A stretch of DNA of 64,000 nt from Azospira sp. I13 (GCF_003112695.1 NZ_BFBP01000005.1:62439-126438); one strand, 5' to 3'; positions 35,008 to 43,788 are shown, counted from the stretch's first letter. Made by a program: numbers and translations. The notes: generated by a model not told the origin, from the sequence alone.

Positions 35008-35665
35008 GGCGGTGTTCCTCGGCGGAGGCGGCAGAAGTGTCAGGGGGTACGGTCTGGGGAACGGCCCGGTCCCAGATGAGGCGCGGGTCGAAGGCCATGG
35101 TGGCGAGCATGCTCAGCACCACCACGGCGCCGAAGGCCACCACCCCGGGGCCGGGGGAAATGATGGCGAGGGACTGGACCTGGACCAGGGCCACCAGCAG
35201 GGTGACCACGTAGACGTCCAGCATGGACCAGCGGCCGATCAGTTCCAGCAGCCGGTAGAGCCGGGCCCGCTGCCGGGTGTTGCGGTGGGAGCCGCGATGC
35301 ACGCTGAGCAGCAGGTAGGTGAGGGAAAAGAGCTTGAGCATGGGCAGCACGATGCTGGCACAGAAGACCACCAGGGCCAGTTCCCAGGAGCCCGTGTCCC
35401 ACAGCACCACCACCCCGCTCATGATGGTGTCGCGCTGGGTGCCGAAGGGGGAGCGGGTCTCCATGATGGGCAGCAGGTTGGCCGGCAGGTAGAGCACGTA
35501 GGCGGCCAGCATCAGGGCCCAGGTGCGCGCCAGGCTGTCCGGCTTGCGCAGGTGCAGGGGCGCCTGGCAGCGGGGGCAGTGTTCGTGCTGTTCCAGGGAA
35601 GCCAGCAGGCCGCAAACCTCGCAGACGGCGAGCCCGCGGCTGGCGGCGGTATGGCGGCGGCTCAT
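35000..35665 (-). CDS. pqiA: PqiA second half (single-domain PqiA)
   Basis: The 221-residue inner-membrane protein has an N-terminal zinc-ribbon pattern (CEVCG and CPRCQ) and four helices: WALMLAAYVLYLPANLLP, ELALVVFCASIVLPMLKLFS, SMLDVYVVTLLVALVQVQ and PGVVAFGAVVVLSMLATMAF. It matches the second of the two PqiA domains found fused in E. coli (about 417 residues). Its ATG overlaps the stop of the first half by four bases (ATGA), so the two are co-translated and probably form one complex feeding PqiB. Confidence 0.9.
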   Translation of the reverse strand: MSRRHTAASRGLAVCEVCGLLASLEQHEHCPRCQAPLHLRKPDSLARTWALMLAAYVLYLPANLLPIMETRSPFGTQRDTIMSGVVVLWDTGSWELALVVFCASIVLPMLKLFSLTYLLLSVHRGSHRNTRQRARLYRLLELIGRWSMLDVYVVTLLVALVQVQSLAIISPGPGVVAFGAVVVLSMLATMAFDPRLIWDRAVPQTVPPDTSAASAEEHRHA

Positions 35666-36294
35666 GCCGGGGCTGCCTCGTCGTCCGGGCGCGCCTCGTC
35701 CCAGGCCTGCCACAGGGTATGGCCGTCGAGCAGGCCAGCCAGGGCGGCCAGCAGCAGCATGAGGCCGCCGAAGCACCAGATGGCCGGCCCCGGCAGCACG
35801 TCGGCCAGGTGGGCCAGCTTCACCAGGGAGACCAGGACGCCGAGGATGAACACTTCCACCATGGCCCAGGGATGGGCCAGGCGGAAGGCGCGAAAGACCG
35901 GGGCGAAGGCCGGCGAGCGGCGTCCCAGCCACAGGGGCAGCACCAGCCACAGCACCGCGCCCAGCTCGATGGCCGGCATCAGCACCGTGGTCAGCAGCAC
36001 CAGGCCGCCCAGGGCCTCCCGGCCGTCCTGCCAGAGATGGTGGACGGCGCCGATGACGGTGGTTTCGGTGTAGTTGCCCTGGATGTTGAGGCCGACGATG
36101 GGGTACAGATTGGCGGTGAGCAGCAGCACCAGGGCCGCCAGGGTCAGGGCCAGGATTTTCTCCAGCCGGTCCCGGTGGAAGCTGTAGAGGCGGGCGCCGC
36201 AGCGGGGGCAGTGGGCCCGGCTGCGGGGCAGCGTCAGGGCCACCGGCTGCAGCAGCAGGTCGCACTCGTGGCAGGCGGTGAGGGGGGCGGGCAT
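35662..36294 (-). CDS. pqiA: PqiA first half (single-domain PqiA)
   Basis: The 210-residue protein has a zinc-ribbon start (CHECD and CPRCGARL) and PqiA helices LALTLAALVLLLTANLYPIV, LGGLVLLTTVLMPAIELGAV, PWAMVEVFILGVLVSLVKLA and AIWCFGGLMLLLAALAGLLD. The ATG at 36294 has a GAGG ribosome-binding site; 36321 is an upstream alternative without one. It precedes pqiA2, pqiB and pqiC as one operon. An RNA-binding-fold gene ends 38 bases upstream and may be part of the same transcript. Confidence 0.9.
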   Translation of the reverse strand: MPAPLTACHECDLLLQPVALTLPRSRAHCPRCGARLYSFHRDRLEKILALTLAALVLLLTANLYPIVGLNIQGNYTETTVIGAVHHLWQDGREALGGLVLLTTVLMPAIELGAVLWLVLPLWLGRRSPAFAPVFRAFRLAHPWAMVEVFILGVLVSLVKLAHLADVLPGPAIWCFGGLMLLLAALAGLLDGHTLWQAWDEARPDDEAAPA

Positions 36295-36331
36295 GGCGGC
36301 CTCGCTCGGCGGTGCAGGCATGGGGCGCGTT

Positions 36332-36571
36332 TCAGTGCAGCAGCACCCAGGCGTTGATGCGCCGGCCGTCGTGCCAGATGTCGGTGATGCGGGTGGTGAG
36401 GTCGAAGGCGGCCTGGTCGGTGATGCGCATCTCGACGATGGCGATGGGCTGTTGCGGGTCGCCGTCGCGGACGATGGCAATCTCGCCGACGGGGCCGAAG
36501 CGCGCCAGGACCTGGCGCAGCCCGCTTTCGCTGACGTCGGCGGGGAGGCCGGAGAACATGATCTTTTTCAT
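36332..36571 (-). CDS. RRM-like RNA-binding protein
   Basis: The 79-residue protein is a single RNA-recognition-motif fold: beta1 KKIMFSGLP (RNP2-like), helix SESGLRQVLARFG, beta2 VGEIAIVRD, beta3 QPIAIVEMRI (RNP1-like but lacking the usual aromatic pair), helix AAFDLTTRITDIW, and beta4 INAWVLLH. There is no Gly-rich tail. The degenerate RNP1 leaves RNA binding uncertain. It sits directly before the pqi operon; whether it regulates that operon is not known. Confidence 0.75.
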   Translation of the reverse strand: MKKIMFSGLPADVSESGLRQVLARFGPVGEIAIVRDGDPQQPIAIVEMRITDQAAFDLTTRITDIWHDGRRINAWVLLH

Positions 36572-36728
36572 CGGAAGTCCAGGGAGCTGGTGGAAGGGTG
36601 GTGCTTGTCAGGGGCGCCCGGCGGCGCTCCGGGGCGGGGCGCCAGGCCGGGCGGTCGTCCGGGGGCCTGATGGCATATTACCCGCAGCGCGGCGGGGGCG
36701 GCGGGAGCGCAGCCCCGGAGCCGGCTGC

Positions 36729-38513
36729 CTACTTCAGCAGGACGTAGCTGCCGGGGGCGTCTTCCAGGGGCGGATAACGCTTGGAGCCGGTCTTGGCCGG
36801 CGCTGCGGGGGCGGCGGAGCGGGCCGCCAGCCATTCCTGCCAGGCGGTCCACCAGGAGCCTTCCCGGGTGGGCGTTTCCGCCAGCCATTGCTCAGGGGCC
36901 ACGTACACCTCGCCGGCGGGCCGGGTGTGGAGGCGGTAGTGGCGGCGCGGGTGGCCGGGTTCGCTGACGATGCCGGCATTGTGGCCGCCGCTGGTGAGGA
37001 CGAAGGTGACTTCGGCCGGGCTCAGGTAGTGGATCTTGTGCACCGAGCGCCAGGGTGCCACGTGGTCGCTTTCCGTGCCTACGGCAAAGATGGGGATGGT
37101 GATGTCGCCCAGGGACACGGGCCGGCCGCCGACCTGGTAGCGGCCTTCGCTGAGGTCGTCGTTGAGGAACAGCTGGCGCAGGTACTGGCTGTGCATGCGG
37201 GCCGGCATGCGGGTGGTGTCCGCATTCCAGGCCATCAGGTCGTTCATGGCGCCCCGTTCGCCCAGCAGGTACTGGCTCACCATGCGCGACCACAGCAGGT
37301 CGTAGGAGCGCAGCAGCTGGAAGGCGCCCGCCATCTGGCCGGCGGAGAGGTAGCCCTTTTCCGCCATCTGGGCCTCGAGCAGGCTGATCTGGCTGTCGTC
37401 GATGAAGAGGGCCAGCTCCCCCGGCTCGGTGAAGTCGGTCTGGGCGGCCAGGAGCGTGATGGAGGCCAGGCGCTCGTCCCCGTCCCGGGCCATGGCGGCG
37501 GCGGCAATCGCCAGCAGGGTGCCCCCCAGGCAGTAGCCGGTGGCGTGCACCCGGCGCTTCGGCACGATGTCGTTGATGGCCTGCAGGGCGGCGAAGAAGC
37601 CGTTTTCCAGGTAATCGTCCATGCCCTGGTCCCGGTCTTCCTCGTCCGGATTGCGCCAGGAAATGCAGAAGACGGTATGGCCCTGGTCCACCAGGAACTT
37701 GATCAGGGAGTTGTGGGGCGAGAGGTCCAGGATGTAATACTTCATGATCCAGGCCGGCACGATGAGGATGGGCTCGGGATGGACCTTGGCGGTGGTGGGG
37801 GAGTACTGGATCAGTTCCATCAGCCGGGTGCGGGCCACCACCTTGCCCGGGGTGATCGCCACGTCCCGGCCTACCACGTAATCCTCGCTGCCGGCGGGGG
37901 GCTCGTTGTTCATGGCCCGTTGCAGGTCCTCCTGCAGATGGGCCATGCCGCGCCACAGGTTCTGGCCGCCTTCGCGGATGGTGTGTTCGAGCACCACCGG
38001 ATTGGTGAGGGGGCTGTTGCCGGGGGAGAGCAGGTCAAGAATCTGCCGGGCGGCGAAGGAGACGATGCGTTCGTGGTGGGCGGAGACCCCCCAGATGCCG
38101 TGGGTCGCCGCCTTCCACCAGCGCTCGGTGAGGAGGAAGGACTGCTGCATGACATTGAAGGGCCAGCGGTGCCAGGCCTCTTCCTTGAAGCGGCGGTCGG
38201 TACTCCAGGGGGCGACGAAGTCCGGCCCCTCGTTGAGCATGGAAAGCTGGGCCGCCTGCAGGGCGGCGGCTTCCGTCGCCGCCAGCTTGAGCAGTTCCAG
38301 CTGTTTGCCGGGGGAGACGGCCAGATGCCCGGCCCAGTCGATCATGGCCATGGCCATGGTGTGGGGCGAGAGGGAGTTGGTGAGCTGGGCGATGGTGGCG
38401 TGCACGTGCTGATCCAGGCGCTGGGTGGCGCTGTCGGCCTGCAGGGGCGTCAGCACCTGGGCGGCCGGGGAGATCAGGGGCAGGAGGGAAGAGGTGGCGA
38501 CGGCGGGGGGCAT
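36729..38513 (-). CDS. phaC: Poly(3-hydroxyalkanoate) synthase
   Basis: The 594-residue protein has the PhaC lipase-like box GYCLGG with the catalytic Cys near residue 326, the Asp in GTESDHVAPW near 481 and the His in SGGHNAGI near 510. The N-terminal part (RWPFNVMQQSFLLTERWW) is typical of class I enzymes. It polymerises hydroxyacyl-CoA into storage granules. The ribosome-binding site AAAGGAG precedes the ATG. The phasin gene lies 50 bases upstream on the same strand, with a hairpin in the gap. Confidence 0.96.
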   Translation of the reverse strand: MPPAVATSSLLPLISPAAQVLTPLQADSATQRLDQHVHATIAQLTNSLSPHTMAMAMIDWAGHLAVSPGKQLELLKLAATEAAALQAAQLSMLNEGPDFVAPWSTDRRFKEEAWHRWPFNVMQQSFLLTERWWKAATHGIWGVSAHHERIVSFAARQILDLLSPGNSPLTNPVVLEHTIREGGQNLWRGMAHLQEDLQRAMNNEPPAGSEDYVVGRDVAITPGKVVARTRLMELIQYSPTTAKVHPEPILIVPAWIMKYYILDLSPHNSLIKFLVDQGHTVFCISWRNPDEEDRDQGMDDYLENGFFAALQAINDIVPKRRVHATGYCLGGTLLAIAAAAMARDGDERLASITLLAAQTDFTEPGELALFIDDSQISLLEAQMAEKGYLSAGQMAGAFQLLRSYDLLWSRMVSQYLLGERGAMNDLMAWNADTTRMPARMHSQYLRQLFLNDDLSEGRYQVGGRPVSLGDITIPIFAVGTESDHVAPWRSVHKIHYLSPAEVTFVLTSGGHNAGIVSEPGHPRRHYRLHTRPAGEVYVAPEQWLAETPTREGSWWTAWQEWLAARSAAPAAPAKTGSKRYPPLEDAPGSYVLLK

Positions 38514-38534
38514 GGGGTCTCCTTTCTATCGGGC

Positions 38535-38554
38535 GGGGGCCGCTGGCGGCCCCC
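38535..38554 (-). repeat. GC hairpin between phaP and phaC
   Basis: GGGGGCCG / CGGCCCCC stem with a 4-base loop and no T-run. It may protect phaP message or reduce read-through into phaC, giving more phasin than synthase. Confidence 0.55.
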
Positions 38555-38564
38555 GGGAAGAACA

Positions 38565-39062
38565 TCATTTTTTGCTTTTTGCGGCCGCTTTCGGCATGGC
38601 GGCGGCAACCTGCTGCAGCGACTGGGTCAGGGCGCCACCCTGCTTGATGGCGGCCAGGGCCAGGTCCTTGCCGAAGGGCAGGGTGGCGGCGGTCTGGCGG
38701 GCGCCATCCTCCACGGCTGCCTGCCATTCTACATATTGACTTTGCATGACGGGGGTCAGTTCTTCGGCGGCGGTCGTGGTCAGCTCGTAGGCAGCCTGGG
38801 CATAGGCGGTGCCGTTTTTCAGCAGGGTGTGGGCCAGGCCGGTCTGGATATCCACCGCCTGTTGGACGCTGGTGCTGCCGAGCAGTTGCTTGTAGCCCGC
38901 CGCCTCGTCTTCCAGCATTTGCCGCACGGCGCCGAAATTGAGTTCGGCCAGGTTCTGGATGGTGTCGAAATAGACCTGGGTGGCCCCCAGGAAGGAGGTG
39001 GCCAAGGCGTTGTTGGCCTGGGAAAGCGAGGCCAAGGAGGCGAAGTTCAGCTTTTCTGACAT
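38565..39062 (-). CDS. phaP: Phasin (PHA granule protein)
   Basis: The 165-residue helical, Ala/Gln-rich protein matches the phasin family (MSEKLNFASLASLSQANNAL; MQSQYVEWQAAVEDGARQT) and ends in the basic KAAAKSKK. It coats polyhydroxyalkanoate granules and controls their size. CAGGAG precedes the ATG at 39062. It is the first gene of a phaP-phaC pair under the promoter/operator at 39146-39175, and is divergent from a TetR gene. Confidence 0.9.
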   Translation of the reverse strand: MSEKLNFASLASLSQANNALATSFLGATQVYFDTIQNLAELNFGAVRQMLEDEAAGYKQLLGSTSVQQAVDIQTGLAHTLLKNGTAYAQAAYELTTTAAEELTPVMQSQYVEWQAAVEDGARQTAATLPFGKDLALAAIKQGGALTQSLQQVAAAMPKAAAKSKK

Positions 39063-39145
39063 GGGTGACTCCTGTTCTTGGATTGGATGGAAAACCGTCC
39101 CGGAGCCTGATGGTCGGCCATTTGCAGGCCGGCCCCGGGTCGATC

Positions 39146-39175
39146 CATTATTCAGCGATCGTTTAATAATGACAA
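39146..39175 (-). promoter_or_regulatory. phaP promoter covered by a palindromic operator
   Basis: Minus strand reads TTGTCA (39175-39170), a 17-base spacer, then AATAAT (39152-39147). A near-perfect 26-bp palindrome spans the -10 and spacer (39146-39171; arms CATTATTCAGCGA and TCGTTTAATAATG, 11 of 13 paired). It fits a TetR operator that blocks phaP and lies about 60 bases before the tetR start. Confidence 0.72.
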
Positions 39176-39231
39176 GGGGCTCTTTGTAACCGTCTGTGCC
39201 TGGCCGAACGTGATATCTTTGCGCTCCGAAT

Positions 39232-39873
39232 ATGAGCCCGCCACCTTCATCCCCGCGCCGTCCCGGGCGCCCCCGCAGCACCGATGTGGACAGCCGCGAA
39301 AAGCTGCTGGCCGCGGCCTTGCTGGCTTTCTCCGAACTCGGTTTCGCCGGCGCCAGCCTGCGGGCCATTGCCGTCTCGGCGGGGTTCGACGTGGCCATGA
39401 TCTTCCACCACTTCGGCTCCAAGGAGGGACTGTGGCAGGCGGTGGTGGAATCCATGGCGGCCGATTTCCAGGCCTCCCTGGCCCATGAATTGCTGCCCCT
39501 GATTCAGGGCGAAGGCCCGCTGGTGCAGCGCGTCACCCAGGTGCTGGACATTTTCATGGACAAGCTCGTGCAGCGGCCCACCCTTACCCTGCTCATCATG
39601 CGGGAGACCTCTCTTCCCGGGGAGCGCCGGGATTTCCTGGTGGCCCAGCTGCTGGGGCCGTCCTGCGAACGCTTTTCCCCCTTCTGGCAGGAGGCCATGG
39701 AGGCCGGCGTACTGCGCCGTTCCGACCCGGTGCTGTTCCACGTCGGCATCTTCGGCGCCATGGCCATGATCCTGGCCTTCCGCCCCATCCTGCCGAGCCT
39801 TGGGGCGGCCGAGATGGACCTGGCGGAATTGAAGGCCCATATCCACCGCGGGCTGCTGGCTGATGCAGTCTGA
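39232..39873 (+). CDS. TetR-family regulator, probable repressor of phaP
   Basis: The 213-residue protein has an N-terminal TetR helix-turn-helix (SREKLLAAALLAFSELGFAG then LRAIAVSAGFDVAMIFHHFG) and a C-terminal helical ligand-binding domain. It is divergent from phaP, with a shared 169-base gap that holds the palindrome over the phaP promoter. It probably senses a fatty-acyl or granule-related signal. The link to PHA control is by position, not proof. Confidence 0.87.
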   Translation: MSPPPSSPRRPGRPRSTDVDSREKLLAAALLAFSELGFAGASLRAIAVSAGFDVAMIFHHFGSKEGLWQAVVESMAADFQASLAHELLPLIQGEGPLVQRVTQVLDIFMDKLVQRPTLTLLIMRETSLPGERRDFLVAQLLGPSCERFSPFWQEAMEAGVLRRSDPVLFHVGIFGAMAMILAFRPILPSLGAAEMDLAELKAHIHRGLLADAV

Positions 39874-40027
39874 GGATTCGCTAGTTGCCACCGGTGCTCA
39901 CCGGCTGTTCTCGGCGCCCATCGGTTGCGGTCTGTTCCTCTGACCCCCGGCCCAGCGGCCCCCTATGCTGAAGCCGCGAAGTCGGCTACCTTTCGCCCCC
40001 ATTCCTTCCCACTGAAAAACTGATTTC

Positions 40028-40573
40028 ATGGCACTTAAATCCACTGTTTTCAAGGCCGATCTGAGCGTCGCCGACATGGACCGGCATCATTACGCCGACT
40101 ATTCCCTGACCCTGGCCCGCCACCCGTCGGAAACCGACGAACGCATGATGATTCGCCTGCTGGCCTACGCGCTCTATGCCGACGAGCGCCTGGGCTTCTG
40201 CAAGGGCCTCTCCGACGACGACGAGCCGGACCTCTGGCGCAAGGACTACACCGAGGCCATCGAACAGTGGATCGAAGTCGGTCTGCCCGACGAAAAGCGC
40301 ATCAAGAAGGGGCTTTCCCGCTCCGCCCAGGTGGTAGTGCTGGCCTATGGCGGCCGGGCCGCCGAAATCTGGTGGTCCCAACTGGCGACCAAGGTAGAGC
40401 GGCAGGAGAAGCTCACCGTACTGTTCATTCCCGAAGCCCAGAGCCGCGCCCTGGCCGAACTGGCGGACCGCACCATGCGCCTTTCCTGCTCCATCCAGGA
40501 CGGCCATCTGATGATCAGCAGCGACAAGGGCACCGTCACGGTGGAGCCGGTGAAATGGCTGGCTAGGGACTGA
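40028..40573 (+). CDS. yaeQ: YaeQ family protein
   Basis: The 181-residue protein matches YaeQ (MALKSTVFKADLSVADMDRH; YADYSLTLARHPSETDERM; LDD-type acidic stretch; IEVGLPDEKRIKKG). YaeQ has a PD-(D/E)XK nuclease-like fold, and a role as suppressor of RfaH loss was proposed, but its true function is not established. It is a single plus-strand gene following tetR after 154 bases. Confidence 0.93.
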   Translation: MALKSTVFKADLSVADMDRHHYADYSLTLARHPSETDERMMIRLLAYALYADERLGFCKGLSDDDEPDLWRKDYTEAIEQWIEVGLPDEKRIKKGLSRSAQVVVLAYGGRAAEIWWSQLATKVERQEKLTVLFIPEAQSRALAELADRTMRLSCSIQDGHLMISSDKGTVTVEPVKWLARD

Positions 40574-40735
40574 ACCCAGTTCCCGCCGCCAGGGGGCAAT
40601 CGCCGGGCGGAGAATAAGCCGCTCGCGGCAATCCGTCAGATGGCGCTAAAATTCCGTAGGTTGTTGTACGGATGTTTGTGGCGCAGGTTTACCGTGCGAC
40701 TGCATCCGTTTTCCATTCATCCAGCGGAGATTCAA

Positions 40736-40882
40736 ATGCATACCTTTGAGATTCGGGTCCGTCTGCCCGGCGGTGGTGAACAGCGTCTCGTCATTCAGGC
40801 GGCGACACGGGAAAAAGCGGAAGCCCAGGCAGAAGCCCAGACCGGCGGCAAGGTGCTGGGTGGGCGTCAGTTGCCGTCCTGA
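40736..40882 (+). CDS. Small hypothetical protein, 48 residues
   Basis: MHTFEIRVRLPGGGEQRLVI, then a short helix rich in Ala, Glu and Gln (AATREKAEAQAEAQTG), ending LGGRQLPS. A ribosome-binding site (GCGGAG) is well placed before the ATG at 40736. The strand-strand-helix pattern suggests a small soluble fold. I do not recognise the family. Confidence 0.68.
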   Translation: MHTFEIRVRLPGGGEQRLVIQAATREKAEAQAEAQTGGKVLGGRQLPS

Positions 40883-40992
40883 GCCGCCGGCCAAAGCTCG
40901 TTAAGCGCGGGAGCAGGGTGTCGGGCTCCCCCAGCCCTTTCCGGAGTGCTTCCGGGAAGGGACTTGAAAATCACAGTGAAGGGAAAAATGGG

Positions 40993-41181
40993 ATGGAGTA
41001 CCGGGTGCTGAGAGCAACGTCCACCAATTCCGATGAGGCGCTGGACCGCCTGGAGGGGGCGGTCAATGCCTGTCTGGGGGTGGGCTGGGAGATCAGCGGT
41101 GGTGTATCCCTCGTGGCAACAGGTGACTCCCTGCAGCCCTGTGCCTTGTTCATTGCCAGCCAGGCTGTGATTCGCCGCTGA
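40993..41181 (+). CDS. DUF1737-like small protein
   Basis: The 62-residue protein (MEYRVLRATSTNSDEALDRL; VNACLGVGWEISGGVSLVAT; LFIASQAVIRR) has the pattern of DUF1737: a first strand, a helix for summing, a GW-x-GG turn and a last strand. Function unknown. The ATG at 40993 is chosen because family homology begins there; a GAAGGG stretch lies upstream. Confidence 0.7.
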   Translation: MEYRVLRATSTNSDEALDRLEGAVNACLGVGWEISGGVSLVATGDSLQPCALFIASQAVIRR

Positions 41182-41305
41182 TCATCAGGAGCGTGGGGCA
41201 GCCTCGCATTGACGGTCAGCCCCTAGAAAACCTGCCGACCGCTGATCAGTTCGGCGGCGCTAGTGTTTCGGCAGCATCTTGGTACCCCGCTCGGGGCCTG
41301 TTGCA

Positions 41306-43729
41306 CTAGTCCCGTTCTTCTTCGCCAGCATCGGCACCTTCCCAGCCGGGAATCCCATGGAGCCGTTCAGCGCATGTCCGCGCTTCCACGGTTCGTTGTT
41401 GCAGGGTGTAGAGCTTGAGCAGCTTTCGGAGCACCCGGCCGACCGGAATGCTGTTTTTGCCAAAGAGGGCCTCCCGTGCCGCCAGGGCCCGGAGCAGATG
41501 GGGTTCGGCCTTGGCAGGCGATCCCTGCTGCAGGTAAAACGATCCCAGATTGGATTCGGCCAGGGCAATGGAGGCATCGTACTGGCTGCCCCGGGTACGT
41601 TTTGCGGCGATGGCCCGGAGGTAGCATTCCTCCGCCTCTTCGCGCCTGCCGGCTTGGTTGTAGAAAAACCCCAGATTGTTCAGCGTTGCCCCGGTCTTGG
41701 GGTGAGATTCTCCCAGCAGTTGCTGGCGGATGCGCAGGGATTCCCGCAGGCAGGTCTCTGCTTCGCCATGGCGCTCCGGTACCCGGCTCCACATGCGCCC
41801 CCCGTTGTTCAGCAGTTCGGCACGCAGCAAGTTGCCCTGGGGATTGTTGGCTAATAATTCTGATGATAAAACAAAGAATTGACCGGATTTATTAAAGTCG
41901 TTTGTTACGTAATGGGTGAGTCCGTATTGACGATAGATGGCGACCCGCAGGGTGGGCTCCGCCGGTTCGGGAGGGAGCAGGGCCTCGGCACGGGCCAGGG
42001 TTTCCAGGGCCGCCCGGGGCTGACCCGCCATGCGCCATCCCGCAGCCTCCTGGCAGCGTGCTTGGACCTGTAACGGCAGGTTTTCCGGGTACCGCTCGGC
42101 CAGAACCAGGACAAGCCCGGTGAGCCGCCGGGCTTCCGGGTAGCGGTAGGCGCGATGCAGTAGCCGAGCCAGGTTCAGGAGTTGTTCCGGCTCGTGCCAT
42201 GCCTGACACCGCTCCACGACCCGGGGCAGGGCGTCAAGGCAGGCGAGCCGAATATCGGCGGGCGTGTCTTCCCAGTCCGGGGCCGTGACCTTGGCGGTGA
42301 TCCAGTCGCCAAGACCTTGGTCTCCCTCGTTTTCCAGGGCAAAGGGACCGCTGCGGTGGGGATTGTGCAGCCAGTCGGCCAAGCCGGCGTGCAGCAGTCG
42401 GTAGGCGCCGTTCTCGTACAGCACCAGATGGCCCAGCAGCGGGGTTAGCCGTTTCATGAGTTGCCTGGGGGTCTGGCCCGACAGGGCGCAGAGCAGGGGC
42501 TCCGGAAAGGGGCTGAGGCTGCCCGCGAGGAAGGTCAGGAGGGGGGCATACTGTTCCGCGAATAGCCCGCTATCAGGGCAATGCTGGCGCAGGATTCTGC
42601 CGTAGGCCTCGTCAAGCCCGGTGGGGAGAGCGCCGGGCCGCGCGGTGGGGTGTTCCAGTCCGCTGGCCACGGCTTCCAGGTAAAGAAAGCTGCCACCGCC
42701 TGCCGCCAGGATGTCGGCAATGCCCTTTTCGGACAGACGCCCGGCCAGACGATGGCGGGCGCAGGCGGTCAGATCAGCCTGATGCCGGGGATCTTCCTGG
42801 GCCAGGGGAATGACGGGGAAAATGCCGGATACCTGGGCCAGGGCGGGGATGGGCCGGCTGGCCAGGATCAATTGCAGGCTCGCCGGCAACTCCCTCCGTA
42901 CCTCGAGCAACAGTTCGAGCAGGGCATTGCGCCCATCGCCCAGTCCGAAGCGCTCCACACCATCCACGACGACCAGCCAAGGAACGGGAGGGGATGGGCA
43001 TTGGGACAAGGGCTGCAGCACCAGTTGCCGGAAGTGTGCGGCGAGGGTGCGCGGTTCCCGAGTTTGCGCATCGATTTCCAGTTGCCGCGCGAGGGGCGGG
43101 GCAATGAAGGGATGGGCGGTGGCCAGGTGGGCCGAAATCGTATGGATCAATTCCTCCAGCAGGGCTTCCGGTACGCGTCTGTCGGCCTCCGTACAAGCGT
43201 AGTAGGCCAGGCTCCGACGGCCGGATTGCGCCCAGTAATGGGCCAGGAAGGCACTTTTACCCACGCCCATGGCGCCCTGTAGCACGCAGAGGTGTCCCGG
43301 TGTTGCCGCAGGGTCAGCGGCAAGACGGCCTTCCAATTCGGCAAAGAGCCACTCCCGGCCGAAGAAAGGGAGGGGCGCTACCGGGGCGCTGCTCCGGGTG
43401 GGGGCGAGATAGGGGGCCAGGGCCGCGGGGGGAAAGTCATGGGCTGGCGCCCGGCGCATTCCGCCCGGGAGGCCAAAGGCCCGGCTTCTGGCTTCCCGGG
43501 GCCAGTACCAGCCATAGGGCTTGCCCTTGTCGTTGCAGGCAATGCCCAGGAAATGCAGGCCTTCCAGGTCCGCCAGGTCCCGCTCCACCTGGCGTTTGGT
43601 GACCTCGTAGGATTCCCCGAGGGCTTCCGTCAGCTCGCCTGCCGTGCGGCCGGGCGGATGGGAGGGCAGCAACGCCAGCAGTTCCCAGTGGCGTTGCAGG
43701 GTCTTGGTGCTCTTGTTCTGGGCGGACAT
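41306..43729 (-). CDS. Winged-helix - STAND NTPase - TPR fusion protein
   Basis: The 807-residue protein has three parts. Residues 1-80 are a winged-helix domain like the N-terminus of WYL regulators (RHWELLALLPSHPPGRTAGE; VTKRQVERDLADLEGLHFLG; PYGWYWPREA), without the WYL domain itself. A STAND/NACHT-like NTPase follows: FFGRE (122-126), Walker A GAMGVGKSA (152-160) and Walker B WLVVVDGVE near 250-257. The C-terminal third is helical with TPR repeats (LRIRQQLLGESHPKTGATLN; LGFFYNQAGRREEAEECYLR). Such proteins oligomerise on sensing a ligand. It is the last gene of a minus-strand cassette, 59 bases after the membrane gene. The fusion is unusual and I know no named match. Confidence 0.82.
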   Translation of the reverse strand: MSAQNKSTKTLQRHWELLALLPSHPPGRTAGELTEALGESYEVTKRQVERDLADLEGLHFLGIACNDKGKPYGWYWPREARSRAFGLPGGMRRAPAHDFPPAALAPYLAPTRSSAPVAPLPFFGREWLFAELEGRLAADPAATPGHLCVLQGAMGVGKSAFLAHYWAQSGRRSLAYYACTEADRRVPEALLEELIHTISAHLATAHPFIAPPLARQLEIDAQTREPRTLAAHFRQLVLQPLSQCPSPPVPWLVVVDGVERFGLGDGRNALLELLLEVRRELPASLQLILASRPIPALAQVSGIFPVIPLAQEDPRHQADLTACARHRLAGRLSEKGIADILAAGGGSFLYLEAVASGLEHPTARPGALPTGLDEAYGRILRQHCPDSGLFAEQYAPLLTFLAGSLSPFPEPLLCALSGQTPRQLMKRLTPLLGHLVLYENGAYRLLHAGLADWLHNPHRSGPFALENEGDQGLGDWITAKVTAPDWEDTPADIRLACLDALPRVVERCQAWHEPEQLLNLARLLHRAYRYPEARRLTGLVLVLAERYPENLPLQVQARCQEAAGWRMAGQPRAALETLARAEALLPPEPAEPTLRVAIYRQYGLTHYVTNDFNKSGQFFVLSSELLANNPQGNLLRAELLNNGGRMWSRVPERHGEAETCLRESLRIRQQLLGESHPKTGATLNNLGFFYNQAGRREEAEECYLRAIAAKRTRGSQYDASIALAESNLGSFYLQQGSPAKAEPHLLRALAAREALFGKNSIPVGRVLRKLLKLYTLQQRTVEARTCAERLHGIPGWEGADAGEEERD

Positions 43730-43788
43730 GGGGTGGGCGGATGAAGTGAGATGGAAAGGCTGACGGCAGGGCGAAGGGTAATCGGAGC

